Shown: positions 38,242 to 52,856, counted from the first letter of the stretch. The stretch: 64,000 nt of DNA from Marisa cornuarietis (GCA_004794655.1 SMMW01000584.1:8596001-8660000), one strand, 5' to 3'. Notes: generated by a model from the sequence alone, not told the origin. Numbers and translations: made by a program.

Positions 38242-41200
38242 TGGAGAGAGAGATGATGATTGATGTTGATCCACACAATTGTGTTTGGGAGTACATCACG
38301 AAGACTTCAAAGAGACAGTCTCAGTTCATCGAAGCAGGATGAAGAACTGACAGAAAAGCATATTGAGCAATCTTTTAAACAAGGTGGGGCAAGGTGCATG
38401 GTGACGCTCGATGGATGCCTACGTATAGCTTAAAGCACTTGTTACGAGCGCAAGACCTGATTGTGTGTCTTTAGTTTAGATCTCACCTCCCGCAAGTACA
38501 TCTCTCTTGGTGTGACAGGGCGAGAATACAGCTCGCCGTAGAAAAAATAGCAAACACTGTGCCTTCACCTGTCCGTGAATTGAATTTGGGTGTGCGTGCT
38601 TGCGTACGCGTGCACGTGTCTTTTTCCTTGTTTGTGAAGGGAGCAAAGTAACGTGCGCAACAAATGTGACGACACTGCAGGGCAACGTCAAGACTTGCGT
38701 GCCCGTGACTAGCGATGTGCCCCAAACGTTCGTCATGTCCTGCCCTCTGTATCTTGGGGTCACCCAAGTGCACGTCAACATCTCTTCCGATTCCGCGGCC
38801 AGTCAAAGTGCTGTGGCGAATATCTGCGAAATCCGGGTTCTGGGTGCTAACTACACCGACAAAGGTGGGCTTTTGAATGTAACTGAATGAAACAGGTTTT
38901 CTTTATGCGTGCACCATCCTTCACAAGTAGTAGCCTTATACATAAAACAGAGTGTGGAAATGTGTAATAATGATAACAATAACATGATAAGGATGAAGAT
39001 GATGATGATGATGAGGAGGAGGAGGAGGATGGAATAATTAAAGCATATTTTCCCCTGTGAATGCGAGCTCAGTGGCGTGTGCTCCCCGAGATTTTAAATT
39101 ACAATTCACTCAAACAAAAGAAGCAAGCAAGAGATACACGATGGCGAATGTGACAGCGCATGGAATTAATTGAAGGAGAAAGAATGGGCAGCCGTTTGAG
39201 GGGTATGTGTGTTAGGGGTGGGAGGTGTGATGCATAGACAGATGGTGCTGATTTCTGAGAATTCGGATAAATAGTACCTAGTACTGAGCTCAAACCAGTA
39301 ATTTAAAACAAAAAACAAGTTTTGCGCTCGAGTAGACTTTTAAGATTTGTTTCTTTCTATAAATGTCGCACTTTTGTATCAACAACACTTTGCTTGTATC
39401 CTGCCGTCACTGTCGTCAGTGTTGGAATGCGTTCGAACGCCCCACGGCAATGACTACCGCGGCATCCTGAAGTACACAGAAGAGGGCTTGTTGTGTCTGC
39501 ACTGGGATGAAATCCATCCTGAACTGCCGCCTAGCATCTTTCCTGACAACTCGCTCCAGGACGCAGAGAACTTCTGCAGGAATCCAGTCACGTACGACAA
39601 AGTCAGACCATGGTGTTATATAAGCTCTACTGAAACAGGTTACTGCCCTGTCATTAGCTGTGGTGAGTAGTGTTAGCTCAGTAATTCGGTTTCTCACTGA
39701 GCGGTCTGTTGATAGTTTCTGCACCGATGATAAATATTTTCAAGACAGTGAATCAGAAGGCTGTGCTAGTTATTCCAGAGTATGGTGTGCATGTTTCCTC
39801 GACGGACATTTGCATATATGACGCACGGGTTCGTATTTCTAGCAGCCATCTACGGCTTTTCTACAATACTTATACGGACACAAACACTGTATACACATCT
39901 TAAAATATCGCAGCATTTCCAGTATATGTACTTCTAACTCAGCTCGCAGGGTTCCTGGTAGACATCTGTTCCTTGAAAGATTTCACATTTACCTGAGAGT
40001 TAAAGGTTCTGATAAAACATCTGTTCTGTGAAGTACAGAACACATGTGCCTGAGAAGGTTCCTGTTAGACATCGTGTTATCTGAAAACTGATGACTGTTG
40101 TTTGAGGACAATTTACTTACAACTGCATGTAAAATAATCTTTGACGCCGACTGACATTTCTCCACTCGTGTGTCCACGCATTTCTGATGGCACAGATAAG
40201 TCAGTGTTTTTGCCCACTTGGACGTCTGTAAACGGATATTCAAGTAGCGATTCTTTATACACTGTCCACTTTAAGATGCTTATTTTATTACAGTGTAAGA
40301 TGCGGTGTGGTTTGAATGAAACATGCAACATTATTACTTGTGCGTGTGTGTTGTGTGTGTGCAAAAAAGAGAGAAAGAAACGGGTAATTTTATAGAGCGA
40401 TTCCCACCCTGAACTATCCCTTAAGTAATGTCACTCCAATCGCTTGTTGCACAACTTCTTGGCTTCTTGATTGCTTCACCCATTTTTTCTGACATTCTTT
40501 GCTTGTTTCTCATGTTAATTTTCTTTTCAGACAACTTCTTCAAGACACGAAGAGACTCTGCAACCTACAGAGGTACTCTTATCAAGACAGCGAGCGGCGA
40601 GCCCTGTATTCCGTGGACAACTACTGGTCTCCCAGCCTGGCACTCTCACAGTTTCTCGGATGACACCATCAGTGCAGCAGGTTCCACATGTCGCAACCCA
40701 GGCGCGTCACAGACCACAGCCTGGTGCTACGTCAGCGCCCTCGCCACCGCCACCGCCACCGCCGCCGCCGCCGCTACCGCCAATGCCACCGCCAACGCCA
40801 CCACCACCGCCGCATACAAACCGTGCGATATTCCCGATCCTGGTGAGTGTCTGCTTATGAATGTTCTGACTGCATGCCATCGAATTGTTTTCATGACGCA
40901 GTTTCAGTTCCCAGTTATGCTATTTGCCGAACATTTTGCGATGACCAATTGCTGTACCAGGGTGAATCAGTATGACCCCTTCTCGTGTTGTATTGTTAGT
41001 TTGTTACCATATTCAAGTAACTCACATGTGATGTCGTCACCAGTTGAACAGTGTAAGCGTATGTGTACGTGTATGTGCGTACTTTGTTCCTGCCTGTGCA
41101 TGTAATTATCTCTTACGGTCGTGGTATTGAAGTCTGAAGTCGAGGTTTTCTTTTGTGTTGGGAATTTGTTTCACGCTCCGCTCGGACACGTCATGGTATC

Positions 41201-42661
41201 ACCTCACGACCACGCGTGGATGACTTCACCGTAAAACCCTCGACGCCCACGATATTGCGGCACGTGGACACTTGTCACGTGACGGCACCGTACTCAGCCG
41301 AGCTCCTGACGGTGTACGAGGAGCCGGTGGCGCAGAAAATGGCGTTGAGTGTGTGCCTGCAAAGCGACGGCACCGACACTCGCCCGCTGATGGATGTGGC
41401 GGACTCCATACGCCGGCCGTGCAGCAGCCAGACAACGAGGCCAGTCAGGCTGTGTATTCACGACACGGGTATCGCCGCTGTTCGCATCTGGTGCGCAGGT
41501 ACATGCAGTCCATTGACACCCAGGGTGCCAGGCATTTAGATATGTTATTTGCAGTCTATCCCTCTTCCTATATTGTGTATGAGGGCCTTCGTAACATCAT
41601 CGAGCTGTCAAATATGTGAATATAAGTGGCAATCTTTTATGTGATTAGATACAAAACTCGATTCGGCTTTCCTCCCGCCCAGTACCTATCGATGCGGTAT
41701 TTTATGCAAACTGAGTTTGTCATGTGTAAGTACCAGACTGTCAAAATGGTTGCATTATTCACGTGTTTTTACAGGTGGCCAACGTATGTTTATATGGTCA
41801 ACCTCTACATGTAATAAACGTGCTTACACTTTCCCTGCGTTTCCTCCTTGCGCCATCCTTTTGTCATTATGACTGATAAAACGCACATACAACACTTTGA
41901 ATGTGTCGGTTAGTTAACGTCTAGCATGTTGGTGCTGTGTGTTAAAGGGTTTGTGTTCCTGCATAGCCAGACTTATTAGGAGTAACTTAACATGTCGACA
42001 GTCGGAAGTCCCTGATATTCGTTGAAACAGTGTAATGTCCAGATGTCTCAAGTTTTCCGGCACATCCATTTTATGCAGTCATTGTTTCAAAGATCAGTCT
42101 GGTCTGATTGCCAGAAGATTTCTGCGCTGAGCCGGCTCCTGTTGCCAACGCATACCGCAGCAATGACCAGACAGGCCTCCCCGGGAGCAAAGTCAGCTAC
42201 ACCTGTTACTATGGCTACCGTTTGACCTCGGGCGATCTGCAGAGGACGTGCATGAAGTATGGGCAGTACAGCGGCAACCCACCTGTGTGCACGCGTGAGT
42301 AGGGAGCGGAGAGCGGGAGGTGGGAAGCAGTATCAGAGGGAGAGAATTCAATGTAAAGGAAACTATTGTAACAGGATAGATGGGGGCTGCTTGCCCAATC
42401 TCACAATAACAAACACAAGTCAACACTGTCGTGGGTTTCCAGTTTTGTTTTGTTTTTATTCTAACGCTGGTTGATGGTTCCAGCAAAGGTAAAGCATACA
42501 CAAGAGAACAAATCCTTAAACTTCTTGGTCGACAGTGATCTTCCCACCTCTACGCTGTCCTCTGTTTCCTGTCGACTCTACCCTGACACCCGACTTTTTC
42601 TGGAACCTGTGCGCGTTCGTGTGCGTCACAGGATCACCGCCAGGTCATGCTACCTGTGTCC

Positions 42662-42731
<70 letters not shown>

Positions 42732-45700
42732 CACATTCCACACTAACATACTATCACTAATGAGCGATGCAAATTTAAAGCCTTCAGCTCAAATTTGATG
42801 CAAGGGGCAGCAATGGGGAAGTAGTACACCGCAGTAGCAATGCTGGGCGGGACTATGAAAATTAATTATTATTTAGAGAGATTCACTTTAATGCGACGAC
42901 GCTTCGAATGGAGCAAGTCGTGCGATCGTTCCTGTACGATAGTGTTTGCTTTGCGCAGGTAACACAAAGTCGTCTGCTCTTGTCGACGATGGAAGTGCAT
43001 AGAATAGGTTGAAGTAAGTTGCAAGAAGAAAGGTAATTTGCTGCGTGGAACGTTGCCACCTAAAGGATTTATTTTGGATGAAATTGCAAAGAGATCATTT
43101 ATGAGGATTCTGGGGGTGTTTTTCGAGCTCCTTTGTTTATTAATTAAAATCTGTTGCATGTGTGATTTTTGTGGTATTGCAGAAAGTGAGTTATAGAAAT
43201 TAAATACTGGAAAAGAGGTGTCGTGCACGATCTCGTTCAACAGAGTAACGTGAAGCTGACCAGACTGAACAGAGGGACTGGTAGCTTAGCAGACTCAGTA
43301 GAGAGGAGTGGAGCGTAGAGTTGCGTGCCGTTAATCAACGGTCTTTAATGAACCGGTTGATGGGGATATTTTAGGGTTTGTGTGTTCATTGCTTTTTATT
43401 TTGTTTGGTTTTATTGAATCAGCTAAAATTAGACCCGAGCTTTCTAAAGTCACTCAATCAAGTCCCGCCTACTTTTGGTGCAGCCCACTGGTTGAATGGA
43501 GCGTCTGCTGCTGCACCATCCCCACGCCCAATATCAAATTTTTGAGAACCTTCTGATACGTAGGTGCCAGATAATGCCCCAAATAAATATAATCAAAAGA
43601 TTGTATTGTTTGCTTTTCGTTTCACTGTCGGACAGCCTTTATGTACGTATCGTGCATTTTCGAATCTATGTCTAAGCTCATGTATACAGTCGTTACATTG
43701 CAAAATACGTGTCTGTATAGCTTAGATTGATTTTTTTTTTAAATTTCAAATGCAAAAACATTCCCAGAAAAACTACTTATCGGAACACAGAAAATTACTG
43801 TTATTTAATAAATTAAGGAAGAAGAAAGCTTTTGTAAAGACGTTTTCATTGCTTTTCAATGCTTAAATATGACACTGAATTTGATTTAGGAAGTGTTCTT
43901 TTTCTGAAGAGAAAAACCAAATTGAAGAATTTCTTTATCAACATTTACAACGATGGATATGCTACATTTTTTGCTGCATACAGTGGACTGTCGCCTGCTG
44001 CCTACAGCTGAAATACTTTTGGACAACGTAACAGATTCTTTGTCAAATATTAGTGCTGAAATCTTTGGCGTGAATGATTCGTCGATTTTCTGTGACCCCA
44101 CTTCCGGTCAGTGGGAACTGAGGAATGGCAGCGAAGGTCAGGAACTTTCTATACAGAAATAAAAGATAAGAAGAAGGATAAACTAAATAACATTAATGTC
44201 TGAATCTGACCTCCTGACACTAAGCAATATTTTTATGATTGAAGGGGGGATAATTCATAAAGACTAAAACATAACATGGAAATTGAGCAAACAGAAGACG
44301 GGTTGGAGAGGGATGGATAGCGTGGGTGACTCGAGCACAGTGGCTAGAAAGCTTTAAAAGAAAACAGTCTCGCATGTAAATTAGCAAAGGTTATGCTGAA
44401 ATTGATTCTCTCGCGTAATTTTCAGTTAACGTCAGCACGTGTCCCTCCCCGCCAGCCATCCCCCGCCTTCGGATTGTTAACGAAACCATCGTCAACAGCA
44501 CCTACATGGTTGGCGACAACGTGACCTACGCCTGTGCCAAAGGCTTCTACGTGCAGGGGGGCCTCGCAACCTCAACGTGTGGGTCGTACTTTCAGTTTAG
44601 GATGGACTCCAAACTCATCTGCAGCGGTAAGTGCGCAGCTACCACCCGACTTTCCCATCCTATCCAACACGTCTCTATTCTTTGCATAAGCACTCTGCAT
44701 GGCAAAAGCAAAGATCTACTGCTTTCTGTAGAGAAGGCCTCCATTTTTCACACAGAAGCTGATCATCGTGTTGGCATAGATATTTTTGTGTAAAGAAGCA
44801 GCATCTTGTTATTTCACACACAATACAACTCGAAACAATTAAAGCTGACCTCGTGGAGGGGTCTTAATCATGTGTTCAATGTTCAGGAGTCGCTGACTGT
44901 CCCTCTCCAGTCCCTTTCCCCTCTGACTGCTGTGTGACAGTAGGTGCCCGCGCATTTCTCTTCGTCCCTACCTTTTTTTTCTCCGTTCCCCATTCCCCGA
45001 CCTCCAGCTCTTATTAAAACATAACAAATTTTGTGGATAACAAACAGACGAGGAGAACAAAGCGTATTCAACTGGAAGATACATCTTCTACGAGACTCAA
45101 GGTGTGCAGTTGCTACCGATACTCATGGATGACCGTGATGACACGTGTCAAACATTCAGCTCCTCTGACCTTAGCTTTACGCTAGTCTTCTGGCGCGAGC
45201 TAGAGGTTCGCCTCGTTACCATGACTTTTGCAGGTGGGTCCCTTTGAGTATTAAAATTTCTATATACATTTTGTATTTTGCATTGTGTATTGAATAGTGC
45301 GTTGTATGGATCGTTTAAGAGTAATACATAAAAAAATAACTGCTGATTTTTGTTAAAATCAAAGGCAAAACAATTGTTGTTTACTCACACTCTATAGATT
45401 TGTCATCCAATATTGCAATTAATTCCTTTTTGGACTTCTGTTACAAAAAGAAGGTTTATGGTATCCATGAAAAGGTGGGCATTGGAAACTAGAAGTCTGA
45501 ATTTACGATAAATGGGTTTCTGTATTCTAAGAAATCATAAGAAATCAGTTCTCAACAATTTCTACAAATAAGCTTATGCATGTCAAAGTCAAAATAAAAG
45601 TTTTGGTCTCCTGTGACATCCCCGACATGTCTTTAGCTGTGACATCCTCCAGCACATTATATGATTGACGACATTCCGGCAAAGCAAGTACTTTCAAACA

Positions 45701-48185
45701 CTGCAAGACGATGAGTGGCGCACTCTTGTCATTTGTCCTGTGTGTTTCATTCGTTTTCTTGCTTATGCTATCTGGCGTTTAACGAAGTATCAGAATACGT
45801 TTTAGAAGTACAGAAGAAAGACATAGAGAGATTAAGGTTTTATTTGGTTTTAGACCAGTCAGAATAATCTACAGCTCCAGTTCATATGGACTGAGGAAAA
45901 ATTTAGAAGATATCGATATGGGCAAAATTAGGTTTTCTGAAATAAATGTTTTATACATAATAATTAATATTATATATTTAATAATACATAATAAATAGTT
46001 TTATTAAGTGAAATTTTTTAAAATAACAAATGGTTTTTTATAAACATGTTTAATATTACTATTACTATTCTTGACTTGTACCTCATCTTTATGTTGTTCA
46101 GTGTCCCTATGTGTACCTCACTGTCTATTGGTTGTTATGTTTCTTTCTATCAAATTGTACTGCGCAGAGAGTGCGATCTATCTTATTCGTGATTCTGCGC
46201 AGTATAAGTTTGCATTATTATTATTATTATTACATAATTCAACAGCTATGCTATACCATTCCTCATCATGCAGGTTTATAATCTAGTTTACTCTTAATAC
46301 AACCGCTGAGTTATAAATAAACTTCTGCTCTCTTGCCTCTTGTATAACCATATCCAGTAAGAGATCTTTCTCTGGAAATTTTAAAATTAAATGAGTTTAT
46401 GAAATGTCGGTTTGAACTGATGCGAATCGATGTGTCTGCTAGGCTGTCGCTAGCACAACGGTACAGTATTCCACGGACGTGTATAGGTGGATTGCTGTCT
46501 GCCGAGACCAACGCTGAGACTCTTGCGAAGTTCTCCGCTGTTAGTCTCGGCGAGCCTTAACAATGAATGTGAATAAACCGGAAGCTTCTTATACACCAGC
46601 CTCGTTCTAGTAGTTCAATTGAAACGTGACTAAACCGGAAGCTATTTGTAACCAGCCTCGTTCTATGACTTCACTGAAAAAAAATCGTCTGCAAGCAGTC
46701 CAGTAATACAAGTCCGTGAGTATTCTTTGTTACCACTCCCTCGTATAAAGCGCCTATGTTACAAGCGTCGTGATTGCTACCGCATAGACACAAAACTTAT
46801 CGTTCTCGCCGTAGACTTCATCGAGATCATAGAAGTCTGTGGTTCTCATCATGTTGCTCAATTGTGAACGGAAGTGAAGGAGTCGTCTGCTCGCACGTTT
46901 ACGGCACTTCCGTTTTCTGCATCAGACAAAAAGCATTTGCCTTTCAAACAAAATTCCATGAAGTAAACAACGTTTCCTAATGACAATAACACGTAAGTAC
47001 AATCGAGTAATACTTGAGTTAAAGAGATTTATTTTCTAAAAAGTTCTATTTAACCAGAGCGAAGTCTAGAGTGAAGTCGAGCAGACAATAATGTTGACAG
47101 CTGCTCCGCGAAGCATGAAAGAGAGGGTGCGGAGAACTGTACAAAGTGTCACTCCAGTAAGGCTGACATTAGCATCTGTGTACATGAACTGTCAAGGCTC
47201 AGTCATTTTTATCTGATACAACACATTGGGGTGTCAGCATAATGGCAGTAAAATATGTGCCATCTGCCTAATCCGTTATCACTTGCTTCCTAAAACGTTC
47301 TCAGGCACTGAAGTTAGTTGTAAATCGTGGATGTACAAGACTTCTAAGCTCACCATTGAGACTACAGGCTGCTATTTCCTAAGTTAGTCATCTAAACGGC
47401 GGAATCTGAGTGATTCGGACGAGCGCTAACATCTGGCAGTGGCACCTTGTAGATTGAGAAGCTGTACAGATAATAATAAAAATAATCTTAATTCTTATCT
47501 GCTCGTTTATTCTGTCTAAATTAGACTATTGCAACTCTCTTCTTGCTGGCTGTCTTCAGCACTTCATTGATAGCCTTCAGAAAGTCCAGAACTCAGCTGC
47601 TCGTCTCGTTTTCCGGACTCGCAAACGTGATCATGTCTCACCACTTCTTCGTTCTCTTCATTGGCTACCAGTTAAAGCTAGAATCGACTACAGGCTTTCA
47701 ACTCTCTGCTATGGTTTCTTCGAAGGTCACGCCCCCAGCTACTTTAACGAAATCTTGTCTGTCAAAACTCCTGCCCGAAACCTTCGATCCTCATCAGACT
47801 CCCGCATTTTATCCCTCCCTCTCACAACGGATGTTCTCCCTTTGTGCTGCTCAGCAGTGGAACTCTCTTCCACACCACATTCGCCACTCAACTTCCAAGG
47901 CCGCATTCAAATGCTCTCTTAAAACATATCTTTTTACAAAGTACTATTTCTGACTTGTACCTCATCTTTATGTTGTTCAGTGTCCCCATGTGTACCTCAC
48001 TGTCAATTGGTTGTTATGTTTCTTTTTATCAAACTGTTCTGCGCAGAGCGTGCAATCCATCTTATTTGTGATTCTGTGCACTATAAGTTCGCATTATTAT
48101 TATTAATCAGCTCAAGTGACTACACTTTGCCTTTTGTGTGTCATTTAGATGATGCAGGATTACATCTTTTTCAAACATTGAAAGT

Positions 48186-48266
<81 letters not shown>

Positions 48267-49326
48267 CGAAACAGCGATATCACGTATCGCAGTAAACATC
48301 GAGTCAAGGTCTAATAAAACTAAAGAATGTAACGGCACGGACGCTGAGCAGGTGCTGGTGGGCGGTGTGACAGTCTTGATAGTGTCGTGTGTCTCGATGC
48401 CAGTGGGCAAAGCAGTGAACATCAACATCTCACTGAGTACTCAGAGAGCCAGTCTGTGTGAAATCAGGGCGTTCGGCCGCAAATATGATGGAGGTTCGTG
48501 AAGCGAAATCTTCTCTTTATTCCTCCACTTCTTTTCATACTCGTCATCATAGCCTGTACTTTCCTCGACCATTAGCTACTCCACCCCCCCCCCTCCTGCA
48601 TTGTTCTTGCTTTCTTTTCTATTGTATTTCTTGGCATTTTCTTTTACTTCTTTCCCTGCACTTTCTTTTTTTTTTCCTTTTCTCGCTTCCAGGTTTGTCC
48701 TTTTTTCACTTTTTAAATATAGGTTCTTCACTTCGATGAAAACAGGAAATTGAAAAGGTAGATAATAGGGAAAACATTTTTTTGTTTAATATGAGAAGGC
48801 GACGTTTCGCTTTCAAGTCGCTGGAGCCTCAAAATGGTTAAGAGATAGCAGAAAAGAAAGTAAAGTTGTTCAGAAGAAGAACCAAGAAACGAAAGAAGGA
48901 AAAGACTTATTATTTATTTTCTACGCAGCTCTTGGCTGTACACAGACTGCCGAAGGCTACGATTACAAAGGTCACGTGAGTACGCAGGAAAGTGGCGAGT
49001 GGTGTTCCCTCTGGGCTAACCACTACTTGGCCCACAACGTGTCTCTGAAGGACGAGCTGTTTATCTTCCCTGACACTGAGGCCACAGACCTGCATGACTT
49101 CTGCCGGCGTCCCACCCAGAGCTTTGAGTGGGTGGGATGCTATTCTTCGGGTGGTCGCGGAAATTGCAACGTCAGTTTATGCTGTAAGAATATTTGTAGT
49201 GAGATAAAAATTCGGAATTTTTGTGGCTTTCGAAAGACTTCCTTTTAAAAAAATATTTGCTTTGCATTTCGTTTTTTCTAATGAAGACAAGATTAACAAC
49301 ATATCAAAATTTTAATCATGCTGACT

Positions 49327-49390
<64 letters not shown>

Positions 49391-50267
49391 TGTCCGTAAT
49401 CAGCTAGTGATTGCACGCTGGATGCTCCACTAGCCCGAGATTATACAGGTACAATTGACACCACGATGAAAGAGCTAAAGTGTATCCCTTGGGACAGTCC
49501 GGGACTTCCGTTTCTGCGCAAAGAGGACTTTCCGGACGGCAATATGTCGCATGCATACTGCCGAAACCCAGGAGCGTCCCAGAGTAAGCCATGGTGCTAC
49601 ACCAACGCCACGACCCTCGACTTCGGCTATTGTGCTGTACCCGAATGCAGTGAGTTCCTTTGTCGTTGTGCTGTTGTTTCCAAGTTCCTTTGTGAGTGTG
49701 GTGTACCCTAGTACAGTGAGTTTTCTTTGTCATTGTTGATGATTCGGTGATCAGCTTTTACGTTGAAACTTTTCTCATCTTGGTTTGCCTGCAAGATGTG
49801 ATCATTCTGTTAGATTTCTGAAGTGTTTTAAAATTCAGTCTCCAGGGGTCGTAGTCATGTAGCGAAAGTAAATCTTTTCCTAGGGGTAACATGGGGAATT
49901 GAAGAGAAAGCTTTTTGTTTTCGTAGTTACAATGCGACGCCGAGAGTCCTGCGGACACTGTTTCTTTAGTCTAGGATATCTTAGGCCCCGCTTTATAACT
50001 ATGGCCCTAGGGATTAAACAACACCAGCAGAGGATGAACACCATTTATAACTTCAGAAACAAGAGGCTTTTTTTCCTCGAGTTTCCCATGTTGCTCCAGG
50101 ACAGAGACTTGCCCTCCCTTCATAGCTACGGCCCCAGAAATGTAGTGTCGAGCTAGCCGCGTGGCTCCATAGAGCTTTTGAAATGTTCAGATCATGCGAT
50201 CGCGTGCGCATGATAGACAGACAGACAAGCGTTGCCTACATATGCCTATTTACTTGTGAATGCGCAC

Positions 50268-50328
<61 letters not shown>

Positions 50329-52783
50329 CGCGCGCGCGTTGATCCACAGAACCCACGTGCCAAGAACCTGCGCCTGTAGCCAATGCGTACCGCAGTTATC
50401 GCTCAAACTACGTCGGAACCAGTGTATCGTACACCTGTTACCATGGATACGATAACACAGCCGGGAGTCTGAGCCGGGTGTGTCAGAGCAATGGGATGTA
50501 CAGCGGTGACGCGCCTGTTTGCGAATTTTGTGAGTTGACTTCCCAATTTTTTTATTTATTTGTTTGGGGTTTATTTTAGTTAATCAGTAAGACGGCCACC
50601 AAATGTATACAATGGTGGCTGTACCACTCTTTTTTTTTCTTTTTCACATAAATTCTTTATGCAGACCTGTTACCAGCGTATTCTACGTTTTCATCCATCT
50701 ACGGAAAGAAAACTCAGATGTCTTCTAACATACGGCGTGGTTGCAAAACATTGCATCGGCTGTTACACATGAGTAACTTCAGTTTAGAAAAGACTACGGC
50801 AAGTATATTTTCATCTCTACACTGCTGGAATGCTCCATGTGAGGATCAGTAAAAACCTCGAGCCGAACGCAGCTATTAGTGGTAGCAGCTGTAACTGACG
50901 GCCTGCGTTGTACACTTGGTTCTGATGACTGGGTGCGGCCTATTGCGGTATACTGTTTCACAAAATCTGAGTAAATACCTCCTCGAGGTCTCCAGATACA
51001 TGAAGCACGGTTGTCACATTCGCAGGACGCCACACCCGTACTTGCAACAGTCAATCGGCGTAAACTGGTCTGGTTTGGCCATATAACCCGGCAGGACACT
51101 TTGTCCAAGACTGCCCTTCAAAGTAATTTGGAGGGTGGTCGACTTCGCGGTGGCCAAAGGAAGAACTGGCTTAGGAACGTAAAGAAGTGGACGTCGTTGG
51201 ACAGCACCTGCTTACTATCCCCCAAAACAGTGGCGGGCCTTGCCAGCTCCCTCGTCTACCCAACACAGCAACGACCAGCACAATCACGTGACGAATGACT
51301 GATGTTCATAGGCGTGCATCTCGAGAACCGAAAGGTGATATTCACCTGGATTTGGAGAACAGTTCCTTGTACTGAATACGCCATTTTTAAAGCCCACCGA
51401 TTATAGAATAGATTCACTGGTGGCGCTAAATGCAGTCCTGTTCTGTGTAATTTCGCGCCACAAAAAAATGCGTTGCTCTGTTTGACTCCGAGCCACAAAA
51501 AATGTGTTTTATGTTAAACTAAGCCACAAAAATACGTTGCTGTGCAGCGGCTTGCTTGTGGGAGAATGTCGCCACGCTTGCTGGACGCAATACAACTGTT
51601 GGGTGCGGGTCAGCATCCCTTCCGACAGCAGTCTGCGATCCTGGTGCCCGACGTTTGGTCACGTTGTCTTGTCCAGGTAGTGCACAAAAAGTCTTGTGAC
51701 TTAGTTATCATGTTAGCCAGGCGTGGTTATTAGATAATTCTCGTCACTTTTCGTTGGGCTGTTGATGAACGCAGAGAATTAGCATGCAGCATCTTTACAG
51801 CGTGTTTGTCGTCTTAATTCCTGCTCAAATAACGCATAACTGAGAGGAACTGCACGTTACTGAAAGAGCGATTTCAGTGGTGAGAATATACAATTGAAGA
51901 TGTTTCATTAGAAGAATAAGAACTTTTATTACAGTAATAAGACGCATTTCTAACCCATCAAACCCCCTATTCGTTTGCAATTTCTTCAGGAGGGCATTTT
52001 CATCTTTGCTTTCAACCTTTTCCTAATTTAACTGTTATCTGTTTGTTATATGTTATTTGTACCGAAAAAAGTAACTTGAATACCTTTTGTGATACTTATT
52101 ATTTTATTTTTAACAATCGCAGGTGTATGCTTTGATGCTCCCGCAATGCCACGGCTCCAGATAAATGTAACGCTGACGACTAATGACCCACAAACCACAC
52201 GATATGATTGTGCGGAGGGCTTCTACCCCGTGGGAGGCAACGCCACTGTCCGCTGCCTGCCAAGCGGCGACTGGGAAAATGTGACACTGCAATGTGAAGG
52301 TGTGTGTACATCGTAGTCTTCTAGATTTTCATTGCGAGGTACGAAATCAGAACAATAAAACTTAATAATAAGTACAGGAATCATTAATAAGTGCTGAAAT
52401 TATATCCAGGCAAGTGTATAATAAAGTGCATGTATGTTAACACTTTGTTTTACATTTATTTTGAACCTAGGGGGTCATAGAAGTCGATTATTTTATTATT
52501 TACTCATTTATTTCTTCCTTTGCTCATTCATCGATCCTCATTCATCCATTCGTTTCAGGCTGGACGAATTATGGTCTTTATGCCGCACCAGTGGCGGAAA
52601 ATAGAGAAGATGTCCTAAATGTTATAGACGATAACACGGACACGTGCAATGAAGTATGCTCGCCGCTAAGGCTAGACTTGAGAGACGACTTGGAAGTAAA
52701 CCTTGTCACCTTACATTTCGGTGGGTGGTTCGACTTGACAGCGCCGGTACTGTGAAAAAAGAGTACTGAATTGGAAAAATAAT

Positions 52784-52856
<73 letters not shown>

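Larger units (their letters stand above)
42295..43983 (+). other. Intron between CCP4 and CCP5*
   Basis: It holds a sense TG tract (42663-42730) and an unexplained minus-strand open frame of 123 codons (43240-42869). Otherwise it is AT-rich. Confidence 0.5.
45234..48265 (+). other. Intron between the FTP3 halves (3.0 kb), rich in mobile DNA
   Basis: It contains a 5'-truncated LINE 3' end (46063-46232), a full MITE copy (46472-46718), a longer LINE piece (47470-48106) and a TG tract that reaches the acceptor (48188-48259). Confidence 0.75.

Noticed and set aside
41499..42114. Searched for an FTP second half to complete X1
   Set aside because: No LCEV-like ending with a phase 1 donor was found. 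X1 is therefore treated as a single-exon module like X2.
46774..46980. Frame rich in His/Arg/Ser after MITE copy 3
   Set aside because: No cysteine pattern of CCP, kringle or FTP, and no phase 1 acceptor/donor pair.
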